Origin: an uncultured Myxococcales bacterium
Lineage (GTDB): Bacteria; Myxococcota_A; Polyangia; Polyangiales; Polyangiaceae
Direction: 5' to 3'
Assembly (NCBI GenBank): GCA_937949945.1
Contig: CALFEQ010000052.1
Coordinates: 1 to 7,738 of the forward strand
DNA: 7,738 bases
Positions within the stretch are counted from its first letter, which is position 1. Every line of letters begins with the position of its first letter. The notes under the pieces were generated by a model that did no database searches, was not told where the DNA came from, and worked only from the letters and a program-made list of their open reading frames with translations. Both the position numbers and the translations under genes were made by a program. Positions 1 through 6,770 of this stretch are shown piece by piece.

Positions 1-289
1 GAGCTTGCGTCACCCTCCGGCACCCGTCGAGTACGGGGTTGAAACAGCGCGTACAAACCGACAGGTAGTGGACGCGCCCCTCCTCCGGACCGCGGCGAAG
101 CTTCTCGAGGTAGCGGTCGAAGCGTTCGAACTCGGTGAAGAACCGGACGTCGAAGGTGAACTGGTCGAGGATGCCTACCGAATCCTTCGGGTCGACGGCA
201 GCGACGAGGCGGTTGCCAGTGTCACGGATGGCCTTGAGATGCCGTGGCGCGATGAAGCCGCCTACCCCGGTGAGCGCGAAATTTTTCAT
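1..289 (-). CDS. wbpB: WbpB/WlbA-like UDP-N-acetyl-glucosaminuronate 3-dehydrogenase (N-terminal part, runs off left edge)
   Basis: This is a minus-strand reading frame, open from ATG at 289 to the window edge (96 codons visible of a protein normally a little over 300). It begins MKNFALTGVGGFIAPRH (residues 1-17), the nucleotide-binding opening of the Gfo/Idh/MocA oxidoreductases called WbpB or WlbA. It continues with further family blocks: AIRDTGN (20-26), DPKDSVGI (33-40), FFTEFERFDR (50-59) and YLSVCT (75-80). In known pathways this enzyme oxidises C3 of UDP-GlcNAcA with NAD+, ahead of a PLP aminotransferase and an acetyltransferase that give 2,3-diacetamido uronic acids; it acts in the cytoplasm. 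The start is chosen because MKNFAL is the conserved family N-terminus; no clear Shine-Dalgarno sequence precedes it. Residues 81-96 do not follow the expected Ser-Pro-Asn-Tyr-Leu-His continuation, so the visible end may be frameshifted, chimeric or simply divergent. Family assignment is firm; the exact substrate is inferred. Confidence 0.82.
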   Translation of the reverse strand, partial: MKNFALTGVGGFIAPRHLKAIRDTGNRLVAAVDPKDSVGILDQFTFDVRFFTEFERFDRYLEKLRRGPEEGRVHYLSVCTRCFNPVLDGCRRVTQA

Positions 290-346
290 GATGTGGGAGC
301 GTGAGTGAAGAACGTCGCAGCCGGCTGGGTTCGTCGACGCGCCTGG

Positions 347-352
347 ACGTTA
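347..352 (-). promoter_or_regulatory. candidate -10 box upstream of the wbpB-like gene
   Basis: On the minus strand this reads TAACGT, within TGCTAACGTCC, 57 bp before the ATG at 289. It keeps the first, second and last bases of TATAAT and is preceded by TGC, an extended-10-like context. No convincing -35 hexamer sits 16-18 bp upstream. The call rests on position and a weak match only. Confidence 0.25.
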
Positions 353-672
353 GCAGTGGTCCGATCTCGCGGAAATCCCCACGCGAGCCGGTTCGTCCCC
401 CGAGCTCAGGCAGCCCGACGTGCCTCGGAGGAGCTCAGCGTCTCCATTCGGTGCGTGGGCACCTGGTGACCGGGGCGTACGCCGCTCGACGCGCGTTCCT
501 CGCGAGCGTCTCTGACGATGCTCTCCGAGTCGGACCGTCGGCCTCGTCGAACTCTGCAGGGACGAGCTTCCGAAAGCGTGGTGTACGCATCCCCACGACG
601 CAAGACGTGAGCCGATGCGGGACGCTGCGCGCAGTGGACGGCGGAGGGGACGAGCTCGAGGCGTTTCGCTAT

Positions 673-678
673 AGGTGA
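673..678 (+). promoter_or_regulatory. ribosome-binding site of asnB
   Basis: AGGTGA lies nine bases before the ATG at 688 and is a good anti-16S match (AGGAGGTGA type). It supports the start that places Cys at position 2, which the enzyme needs as its N-terminal nucleophile after Met removal. Confidence 0.6.
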
Positions 679-687
679 CCCGAAACA

Positions 688-2679
688 ATGTGCGGAATCG
701 GCGTGCTCGTGGCTCCCCGGACGTCCTCGGTCGACGTCGCGACGATCATCGAACCATACCTCGACATCGTCCGGCATCGCGGGCCCGATGACGGCGGCTT
801 CGCGCTCGTTCCGTGGGGTGAACGTCGAGTTCACCGCTATGCCGCGTCCGATACTCCAGAGCCCGTGATGCAGCATCATCGGCTGGATCGCCTCTCGGCG
901 GCGGCTGCACGTCCGGCCTGCGTCGCTCTCGGACACCGCCGACTGGCGATCGTCGATGTGTCCCCAACGGGGCATCAGCCCATGGTCTCGGAAGATGGCC
1001 GGTACGCCATCGTCTACAACGGCGAGGTCTACAACTTCGAGGCCCTCCGTGACGAGCTCGTGCGTTGCGGCCACCGATTCCATTCCCAGTCGGACACGGA
1101 GGTCGTCCTCCATTCGTTCATCGAGTGGGGGCCGGATGCGCTCCGCCGTTTCAACGGGATGTTCGCGCTGGCAATCTACGATGCCGAACGACGCCGGCTC
1201 TTCGCGGCGCGGGACCGCTTCGCGGTGAAGCCTCTCTATATGTGGATGTCGCCCGAAGGCGTGTTCGCGTTGAGCTCCGAGATCAAGCAGTTCACGGCCA
1301 TCCCCGGATTTCGAGCATGCCTCAATCCCCAGCGGGCGTATGACTTCCTGAACTGGGGGCTCACAGATCATACCTGCGAGACGCTCTTTGCTGGCGTGCG
1401 GCAGCTTCGGGGCGGCGAATTCATCGATTTCTCGGTCGACGAGCTCGAAGCGATTCCGTCCCCTGTTCGCTGGTACGACCTGGAAGCGACTCGACTGGCG
1501 GTCGATTTCGACGAGGCGGCTGAAAGGGTAGGCGAGCTCTTTCGTGACTCCGTAGCGCTTCGGATGCGCGCGGATGTGCCCGTGGGCACCGCCCTCTCTG
1601 GAGGAATCGACTCCTCTTCGATCGTTTGCACCGTCAGCGCTCGACTGAAACAACTCGGTGCGTCGGAAAGACAACGGTCATACTCGGCCTGTTCTCATAT
1701 CGCGCGGTTCGACGAGCGGGTGCACATCGAAAAGGTCGTCGCTGCCACCTCGGTCGACGCGCACTTCGTCTACCCATCTGTCGACGATCTTTTCGAGTCC
1801 CTCGACGCCATGACCTGGCATCAGGACGAGCCGTTCAGTGGAACGAGCATCTTTGCGGAGTGGTCGGTGTTCCGGCTCGTTGCCTCCACGCCCGTCAAGG
1901 TGACCCTCGACGGACATGGAGCCGACGAGCTCTTCGGTGGGTACCCGACATTCTTTGGCCCGCGGCTCTTGGAGCTGATGAAGCGAGGACGTTTCGGAGA
2001 GTTCGCGCGTGAAGCGTTGGCGCTGCACGAGCGCCACGGTTATGGCGTAGCCGCGCTCGCCGGTGCGATCCTGAATTTCGCTCTCACGGACTCGCTCCTT
2101 CAGCGGCTCCGCCGAGCTTCTGGCCGAATTCCGCAGGATGGAGCATGGTTTCGACACGACAAGCTCGCGGTCGATCCGGCTCCACCCACGGCCAAGTATC
2201 ATTGTCAGTCCCAAACGGTCGAGGGGTACTCGCGTGCACAACTCTTGGCGACCAGCCTCCCGATGCAGCTCCACTGGGCTGATCGCGATTCGATGGCTCA
2301 TTCAATCGAGAGTCGTACGCCGTTCCTGGATTATCGTTTGATCGAGTTCGTGCTGAGCTGTCCGCCGGAGTTCAAGATCCGGAACGGAGTGACGAAGGCG
2401 ATTCTGCGAGCGGCGATGAAGGATGTCTTGCCGCCCGCCATCGCAACGCGACCGGACAAGATGGGGTTCGTCACTGCGGAGGAACATTGGGCGCGAGTCG
2501 AGGCGACCGCCAGGTTCCGTGAAGAGATCGACGCTGCGTTCGAGGTGGCGTCATCCGTGGTCAACGAGCGCGCGAGAGAGCGTGCCCTCGCGATCATCGA
2601 AGGTCGCGAGATGTTCAATCTCTTCTTCTGGCGATTGATCAGCTTCGGGCGTTGGATGAAGCGTTTCGACGTCAGGTAG
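688..2679 (+). CDS. asnB: glutamine-hydrolysing asparagine synthase-like amidotransferase
   Basis: A 663-residue protein with the two domains of AsnB. The N-terminal class II glutaminase domain has Cys2 (MCGI), RHRGPD (29-34), GHRRLAIVD (82-90), YNGEVYN (110-116), SDTEV (135-139) and SSEIK (196-200). The C-terminal ATP-dependent synthetase has the PP-loop SGGIDSS (304-310), WHQDEPF (377-383), LDGHGADELFGGYP (407-420), SIESRTPFLDYR (539-550) and DKMGF (590-594). Ammonia from glutamine is passed to a carboxylate activated with ATP. It is longer than E. coli AsnB (554), partly through about 30 extra residues between RHRGPD and GHRRLAIVD; long forms like this are common in exopolysaccharide loci. 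The usual Gln of LDGQGADE is His410. It is the only clear plus-strand gene here, beside a uronate-pathway gene, so amidation of a hexuronic acid to a uronamide is a plausible job (inference); ordinary asparagine synthesis is the alternative. All catalytic motifs are present, so it looks functional. Confidence 0.93.
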   Translation: MCGIGVLVAPRTSSVDVATIIEPYLDIVRHRGPDDGGFALVPWGERRVHRYAASDTPEPVMQHHRLDRLSAAAARPACVALGHRRLAIVDVSPTGHQPMVSEDGRYAIVYNGEVYNFEALRDELVRCGHRFHSQSDTEVVLHSFIEWGPDALRRFNGMFALAIYDAERRRLFAARDRFAVKPLYMWMSPEGVFALSSEIKQFTAIPGFRACLNPQRAYDFLNWGLTDHTCETLFAGVRQLRGGEFIDFSVDELEAIPSPVRWYDLEATRLAVDFDEAAERVGELFRDSVALRMRADVPVGTALSGGIDSSSIVCTVSARLKQLGASERQRSYSACSHIARFDERVHIEKVVAATSVDAHFVYPSVDDLFESLDAMTWHQDEPFSGTSIFAEWSVFRLVASTPVKVTLDGHGADELFGGYPTFFGPRLLELMKRGRFGEFAREALALHERHGYGVAALAGAILNFALTDSLLQRLRRASGRIPQDGAWFRHDKLAVDPAPPTAKYHCQSQTVEGYSRAQLLATSLPMQLHWADRDSMAHSIESRTPFLDYRLIEFVLSCPPEFKIRNGVTKAILRAAMKDVLPPAIATRPDKMGFVTAEEHWARVEATARFREEIDAAFEVASSVVNERARERALAIIEGREMFNLFFWRLISFGRWMKRFDVR

Positions 2680-2694
2680 TCGCGCAGGCGTCCG

Positions 2695-3804
2695 TCAGCC
2701 CAACAAACGCTCGATGGCGGCGGTCGCCGCGCGTCCGGTACACCCCCAGTTGTACGCGTACCGGTCACGGAGCTCCGCGATGGTCGACGTATCGCGCGGC
2801 GCCGCGAGACTTTGCTCGATGTGAGAGCAGATTGCCTCGACCGTAGGCGGAACGACGACGCCGAGCCGCGACCTGAGTTCGATCTCGATTGGGGTGATGC
2901 CGAGCGCCGTGTAACGCGGATTTCGGACTTTGCGAGCAACGTCGACGAAGATCACCGGACGGTTCCGTGCAAACGCGAATTCCATCGCGATTCCGGAAAA
3001 GTCCGAAACCATGACGTCGGCTTCGCCGAGGGAGCGGTCGGAGCTGCCGGGCGCTTCGAACTCGAAGCCCGGCTCCGTGGAGAAGTTCGCTCGGATCCGT
3101 GTCACGAGCGCAGGGCGCTCGTGACAGATCACGGGATGGGGCCGCAGAATCACGCGTCGCTTCGCCGCGAGTAGAGAGGCGATGAGCTCTTGGCCGATCG
3201 ACTCGAGCACGTTCTCGGCCCCCCACGAGGGTGCTATGAGCACCGTTGGAGTCGTGGACACCGATGGTGAACGAGGTTGAGCTAGGAGATCACTCCTGCC
3301 ATACCCGACGCGCTCGACACGTCGATCTCGAATGCTGCGCATCCGATCGATCGCCGCAATCTCCTCGAGATGGTGGTCGCCACATGCGAAGAGCACATTG
3401 TAGTGGTCGAATGCGTCCTCCGGATAAACCATGTGGAGGCTGACCAGTGAATGCGGCATGTGAATGACGTGCCTGCAGCCAAGCGGTCGTGCGTGCGCCG
3501 GTAGTCCGCTCGACGCGGTGACGAGAGCCTTTGCGCGGAGCAACCGCAACGCGTTCAGGCTCGCCGGCTCGGCTGAGACGGCACGAGCGGCCTTGCGTGG
3601 AGCGCTCGCGACGCTGATACAGCGTAGGCCTCTACGAACACATTCGTCGTACGTCGTCCGAATCCACGCTTCATCGATGGCAGCTCCGCTGAAGAACACG
3701 ACATCGTACGATTGCCGACCGAGGCGTGTCAGGGTCGCCACATCCGAGAGGATGGTTTCGCCGGTGCGCTGCACTTTCGAGACGACGCGGTGAACTAGTC
3801 GCAT
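2695..3804 (-). CDS. CDP-glycerol glycerophosphotransferase-like (TagF/TagB family) transferase
   Basis: A 369-residue protein of the Glyphos_transf (TagB/TagF) type with a GT-B-like C-terminal half. Visible blocks are VLIAPSWG (188-195), RRVILRPHP (216-224, matching the family R-x-HP motif), then ADVMVSDFSGIAMEFAFARN (262-281) and RPVIFVD (282-288), which match the nucleotide-binding region where the family has a D-Y/F-S signature. The N-terminal third is divergent; at 115-122 HMPHSLVS sits about where family members have an HGxxxK-type motif. Known members move glycerol- or ribitol-phosphate from CDP-alditols; in Gram-negative polysaccharide loci their acceptors are mostly unknown, so the exact reaction is unassigned. 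A longer frame opens at 3954 but overlaps the flippase gene; the start at 3804 lies 2 bp after the flippase stop, as expected for translational coupling, and gives a sensible N-terminus. It is the last gene of the minus-strand operon and converges on asnB with 15 bp between stops. Confidence 0.78.
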   Translation of the reverse strand: MRLVHRVVSKVQRTGETILSDVATLTRLGRQSYDVVFFSGAAIDEAWIRTTYDECVRRGLRCISVASAPRKAARAVSAEPASLNALRLLRAKALVTASSGLPAHARPLGCRHVIHMPHSLVSLHMVYPEDAFDHYNVLFACGDHHLEEIAAIDRMRSIRDRRVERVGYGRSDLLAQPRSPSVSTTPTVLIAPSWGAENVLESIGQELIASLLAAKRRVILRPHPVICHERPALVTRIRANFSTEPGFEFEAPGSSDRSLGEADVMVSDFSGIAMEFAFARNRPVIFVDVARKVRNPRYTALGITPIEIELRSRLGVVVPPTVEAICSHIEQSLAAPRDTSTIAELRDRYAYNWGCTGRAATAAIERLLG

Positions 3805-3806
3805 GC

Positions 3807-5066
3807 TCAAGTTCGTGCGGAGACGAAGGCGAGGCGCTCCTTCGAGAGCACGCTCACCTTTCTCAGGAATAGTAGGTATCGGAGTGTGATGAGCGCCGAG
3901 TACATGCCGATGCCCCACCAGAAGGAGCCGAATACACCGGCGACGGTGAAGCACGTGAGGGCAATGGCCGCGGCTGCGAGTTGAAGAACGAACAGTGATC
4001 TCTGCGCTTCGAAGACCTGGAAGGAGGCAGCGACGAGCGGACTGATCCAGATCATGGCGCAGTACATCGGACTGAGTACGCGCGCGACCGTTCCAGCGTC
4101 TGCCCAGCTGGGCCCCATCATGAGCGCGATCACGGGAGGCACGACGAAGAAGATGCCCGCGGCGGCGAGGGCTCCGAGAGCTGCCAGGCCACGACGAAGC
4201 CGGAGGAAGTTGTCGTAAGCATCCGCTCGGCGGTTGCGGACTGCATCAGCGAGCGAGCCGTGGTAGACCTGAGCGATCGTGCTCGAGAGGATTGTCACCG
4301 GCGCACCGCAGAAGCGGACGATGACCCCGTAGTTGCCCGCAAGCGCGGCGCCGAAGTAGCGCTCGATCAAGACGGTGGGGAGATTGAAGGTCATGCTCCC
4401 GAGCAGCTCGGACGGGGCATAGAAGAGGGCGCAGTCCTTCTTGGCGATGAAGATCGCCTTCATGTCCGCCCACCGAGGACGCTTCAGCTCGCCGCGGAAG
4501 GTGCAGGCTGCATAGATGAGGCCTACGAGCAAGGCGAGCGCAACTTGACCATACACGACCGCTGCGAGGGATGCGTTGGAAGTGAGCCAAAGCGTCGCTA
4601 CCCAGATGATGTTGCCTGACGAGAAGGCGAGCCGTGAGGCCGCGAGCCATCGTACTCGCTGCCTTCTTATGTTCGCCATCTCGGACATCGACGAGAGCCC
4701 GGAGGCGACCACTTGCCCTCCGATGGCCGGAGCGAACGGGATCCCCGTGAAGTGAAACGTGATGGTGGCAGCGATGCCTACGATGACGACCAGCCCGAGT
4801 AGGGCAGCGACGAGCGTCGTGTACTCGGCCTCTTTTACGTGCGGAAGAACGGTCGGATAGGAAAGGAGAGCGACGGAACCGACGAGCGCGGAGTACGACA
4901 AGAAGACTTGGTAGGTACCGACGTCCGCGGGAGAGAGCAGCCGTGTCAAGAGCACGAGGGTGCCGGCGCCGAGCACCTGGGCTAGCGTCGTTGCTCCGGT
5001 GAGGCCAGTGACCTTCGAAACGAAGCTCGACCTGCGAATCTCGCCGATGAGCCCTGTGAGCGCCAT
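3807..5066 (-). CDS. Wzx-like polysaccharide flippase (MOP superfamily)
   Basis: A 419-residue, strongly hydrophobic protein with about 12 predicted membrane segments, including roughly 23-41, 56-74, 84-104, 147-162, 167-187, 294-316, 333-350, 357-378 and 382-400. The N-terminus is typical of Wzx/PST proteins: FVSKVTGLTGATTLAQVLG (15-33) followed by LLTRLLSPADVGTYQVF (39-55), the conserved (R/L)-L-S-P-x-(D/E)-x-G-x-(Y/F) pattern after the first helix. Such proteins flip undecaprenyl-diphosphate-linked repeat units to the periplasmic face of the inner membrane. The frame stays open upstream into the methyltransferase gene, but the ATG at 5066 gives the family N-terminus and sits 14 bp after the methyltransferase stop. 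The stop is 2 bp before the next gene. No Wzy polymerase is seen in the window. Substrate cannot be read from sequence. Confidence 0.85.
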   Translation of the reverse strand: MALTGLIGEIRRSSFVSKVTGLTGATTLAQVLGAGTLVLLTRLLSPADVGTYQVFLSYSALVGSVALLSYPTVLPHVKEAEYTTLVAALLGLVVIVGIAATITFHFTGIPFAPAIGGQVVASGLSSMSEMANIRRQRVRWLAASRLAFSSGNIIWVATLWLTSNASLAAVVYGQVALALLVGLIYAACTFRGELKRPRWADMKAIFIAKKDCALFYAPSELLGSMTFNLPTVLIERYFGAALAGNYGVIVRFCGAPVTILSSTIAQVYHGSLADAVRNRRADAYDNFLRLRRGLAALGALAAAGIFFVVPPVIALMMGPSWADAGTVARVLSPMYCAMIWISPLVAASFQVFEAQRSLFVLQLAAAAIALTCFTVAGVFGSFWWGIGMYSALITLRYLLFLRKVSVLSKERLAFVSART

Positions 5067-5080
5067 GGAAGCGCGGCTGG

Positions 5081-5728
5081 TTACCGAGGCTGGCCCGAGA
5101 ACACGACGCGCATGACGAGCGGATCTTCGTCCTTGTACGCGGCGAAGCCCTTCGCGAGCTCGAAGTAGTGAACGTGAAAGGACTTCAAGAGCTCGCTGAG
5201 GAACGACTTCGGGTCGATGAAACGACGGTAATGATCCGTTACGAATTCGTGAGGACCAACGTTCTCGCCCACGCCGTAGAGCTCGTCGTGGATGGTGCGG
5301 GCCTCCACCATGCATACCCAGGGTCGTGGGGCGAGCAGGGAGAGCCGCTCGAGCAGCGCCGCCTGATCGGCGTAGCTCATCGAATGAAGCGAGAAGCGAC
5401 TGTAAAGGGCGAGACGGTCCTTGGCTTCGACGCTCCCGAAGTCGAAGCGTGCGCCGTTCTCGACGAGGACCGTCGCTCTGCCGTCGGTGAGGTTGTTCGT
5501 CGCGAGGAGAGTCGCGCAGGCGTTGACCGCCGTCGGGCACGTGTCGAGCCCGATGTAACGAGCGACGTTGCGTGCGATCTCGACGCTGTCTCGTCCGTTC
5601 CCGCAGCCGATTTCGACGACCGTGTCCGTCGGGCGAAGGACCTTCGCCACGCAGAACTTGCAGAAGGGTGAGGATTGCTGCTCACGAAACTTGGTGTAGT
5701 GCTCGGTCCAGAACTGGTCGTCTCTCAT
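5081..5728 (-). CDS. class I SAM-dependent methyltransferase
   Basis: A 215-residue protein with a Rossmann-type SAM-binding core. Motif I is VVEIGCGNGRD (37-47), the acidic residue of motif II is in GLD (60-62), and the post-core segment reads YSRFSLHSM (109-117), a pattern seen in small methyltransferases of polysaccharide loci. FWTEHYTKF near the N-terminus (6-14) is also typical of such enzymes. The target is unknown; O- or N-methylation of a sugar or of an alditol-phosphate substituent would suit the context, including the TagF-like transferase two genes downstream. It is the first gene of the minus-strand trio, with only a weak purine-rich sequence before the ATG at 5728. A 271-bp non-coding gap upstream suggests it has its own promoter. 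Fold assignment is firm, function inferred. Confidence 0.82.
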   Translation of the reverse strand: MRDDQFWTEHYTKFREQQSSPFCKFCVAKVLRPTDTVVEIGCGNGRDSVEIARNVARYIGLDTCPTAVNACATLLATNNLTDGRATVLVENGARFDFGSVEAKDRLALYSRFSLHSMSYADQAALLERLSLLAPRPWVCMVEARTIHDELYGVGENVGPHEFVTDHYRRFIDPKSFLSELLKSFHVHYFELAKGFAAYKDEDPLVMRVVFSGQPR

Positions 5729-5842
5729 GTTGCAACCGTCGTCTCGGTTTCGTGACGCGCAGTGACTGCGGAGTCCTCTTGGCGTCAGTTCGTCGTTGAA
5801 GGAATGGCGGGCATCGATGTGGCCGTCGCGGGGGCAGGGCGG

Positions 5843-5848
5843 ATGCTA
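5843..5848 (-). promoter_or_regulatory. candidate -10 box for the methyltransferase-flippase-transferase operon
   Basis: On the minus strand this reads TAGCAT, in GGTAGCATCC, 114 bp before the ATG at 5728. It keeps T, A and T of the TATAAT consensus and has the same TAnCnT form as the box before the wbpB-like gene. No good -35 hexamer is seen at the usual spacing. The large gap makes a promoter likely somewhere here, but this exact site is weak. Confidence 0.25.
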
Positions 5849-5967
5849 CCGGATTTCGCCCGAAGACACCGCAGCCAACGAGATACGAGTTCATCGGACT
5901 GCGAGCGTAACGGGAGCGCTCGAGGGCCTTTGCTGCCGTTCGCGGTGTTCAGCACGACCTTGGCTGG

Positions 5968-5993
5968 AGTGCCGCGATGCCGACGACGGCACT
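5968..5993 (-). repeat. 7-bp perfect inverted repeat just downstream of rfbF
   Basis: AGTGCCG (5968-5974) and CGGCACT (5987-5993) are exact reverse complements around a 12-base loop, starting seven bases after the rfbF stop codon in its transcription direction. No T-run follows, so it is not a classical Rho-independent terminator; it could be a weak transcript-end hairpin or chance in GC-rich DNA. Confidence 0.3.
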
Positions 5994-5999
5994 GTCGTG

Positions 6000-6770
6000 T
6001 CAGACACGCCACGGCGGCTTCCCGCTCTGCCAGAGCGCTTCGAGCACCTTCACGTCGCGCATCGTGTCCATGCACTGCCAGAACCCGTCGTGCCGGTACG
6101 CCGCGAGCTGCCCGTGCTCGGCGAGCTTCTCGAGCGCGTGCGCTTCGAGCACCGTCTGGTCGTTCTCGAGGTACTTGAAGATCTCCGGCTCGAACACCAT
6201 GTAGCCGCCGTTGATCCAGCCCTCGCCGATCTGCGGCTTCTCGGTGAACTCCTTGACGTTGCCGTTCTCGTCGAACACGAGGCCGCCGAAGCGCGCCGGC
6301 GGGCGCACGGCCGTGAGCGTCGCGATGCGTCCCTGCTTCTCGTGCCATGCGACGACCGCGCGGAGGTCGATGTCCGCGACGCCGTCGCCGTACGTGAGCA
6401 AGAAGCGCTCGCCCTTGAGGAGCGGCTCGAGGCGCTTGACGCGACCACCGGTCATCACGTCGAGCCCGGTGTCGACGAGGTGAATCGTCCAGTCCTCCGC
6501 GTCGCGGTCGTGCGTGATGACCTCACCGTCGCGCATCTTCACGGTCATGTTGCCGTGCAGCGTGCAGTGGTCGCGGAAGTACCGCTTGATGTAGTCGCCC
6601 TTGTAGCCGAGCGCCACGACGAACTCGTTGAAGCCGTAGTGCGCGTAGCGCTGCATGATGTGCCAGATGATGGGGCGGCCACCGATCTCGACCATCGGTT
6701 TCGGACGGACCTCCGTCTCCTCGGCCAGCCGCGTTCCCATACCGCCCGCCAAAATGACGACCTTAGGCAT
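6000..6770 (-). CDS. rfbF: glucose-1-phosphate cytidylyltransferase
   Basis: A 256-residue nucleotidyltransferase, essentially the full family length of about 257. It catalyses CTP + glucose-1-phosphate to CDP-glucose + PPi, the entry step to CDP-linked deoxysugars. Visible motifs are the nucleotide-binding signature LAGGMGTRL (7-15) with RPKPM (22-26), the strongly conserved GGRPIIWHIM (30-39), LTYGDGVAD (125-133) with the metal-binding Asp129, FTEKP (175-179), GWINGGYMVFEP (184-195) and FWQCMDTMRD (230-239), all characteristic of RfbF rather than RmlA. The start at 6770 is preceded by a GGGAA purine tract and overlaps by 8 bp the end of the 35-codon relic upstream. Third codon positions are almost all G or C, unlike the genes to the left. 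The usual partner, CDP-glucose 4,6-dehydratase, is not in the window. Confidence 0.95.
   Translation of the reverse strand: MPKVVILAGGMGTRLAEETEVRPKPMVEIGGRPIIWHIMQRYAHYGFNEFVVALGYKGDYIKRYFRDHCTLHGNMTVKMRDGEVITHDRDAEDWTIHLVDTGLDVMTGGRVKRLEPLLKGERFLLTYGDGVADIDLRAVVAWHEKQGRIATLTAVRPPARFGGLVFDENGNVKEFTEKPQIGEGWINGGYMVFEPEIFKYLENDQTVLEAHALEKLAEHGQLAAYRHDGFWQCMDTMRDVKVLEALWQSGKPPWRV

Larger units (their letters stand above)
290..687. other. 398-bp intergenic stretch between divergent wbpB-like and asnB genes
   Basis: This stretch lies between two divergently read genes and so should hold promoters for both. I found no translation on either strand that resembles a known protein. A 125-codon frame opening with GTG at 301 on the plus strand is Arg- and Ser-rich, has no recognisable motif, and looks like chance read-through in GC-rich DNA. 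The supportable items are a -10-like box for the minus-strand gene (347-352) and the ribosome-binding site of asnB (673-678). The length is unusual for a locus whose other gaps are mostly 2-15 bp. Confidence 0.6.
5729..5999. other. 271-bp non-coding gap between rfbF and the methyltransferase gene
   Basis: No frame on either strand gives a recognisable protein. A plus-strand frame running from here rightwards is antisense to rfbF and has no family resemblance. The gap contains a 7-bp inverted repeat just past the rfbF stop and a -10-like box upstream of the methyltransferase. It also marks where codon composition changes, so it may be a module boundary. Confidence 0.55.

Noticed and set aside
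38..48. GGTTGAAAC string resembling the end of some CRISPR repeats
   Set aside because: Single occurrence, no repeat-spacer pattern, and inside the open WbpB-like frame.
5..304. 99-codon plus-strand frame at the left edge
   Set aside because: It is antisense to the WbpB-like gene, whose minus-strand translation has clear family motifs.
301..678. 125-codon plus-strand frame opening with GTG between the divergent genes
   Set aside because: Low-complexity Arg/Ser-rich translation, no recognised motif, no clear ribosome-binding site; long chance frames are common at this GC content.
669..680. CTATAGGTGACCC resembling part of a phage promoter or a -10 box
   Set aside because: Better explained as the asnB ribosome-binding region; no -35 at proper spacing, and the phage-promoter likeness is partial.
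406..1674. 422-codon minus-strand frame
   Set aside because: Lies antisense to the glutaminase and PP-loop region of asnB; no recognisable motifs.
3805..3954. 50-codon N-terminal extension of the TagF-like gene
   Set aside because: Would overlap the flippase C-terminus entirely in another frame; the ATG at 3804, 2 bp after the flippase stop, is the better start.
5968..6002. Rho-independent terminator after rfbF
   Set aside because: Only a 7-bp stem with a 12-base loop and no T-run; kept as an inverted repeat only.
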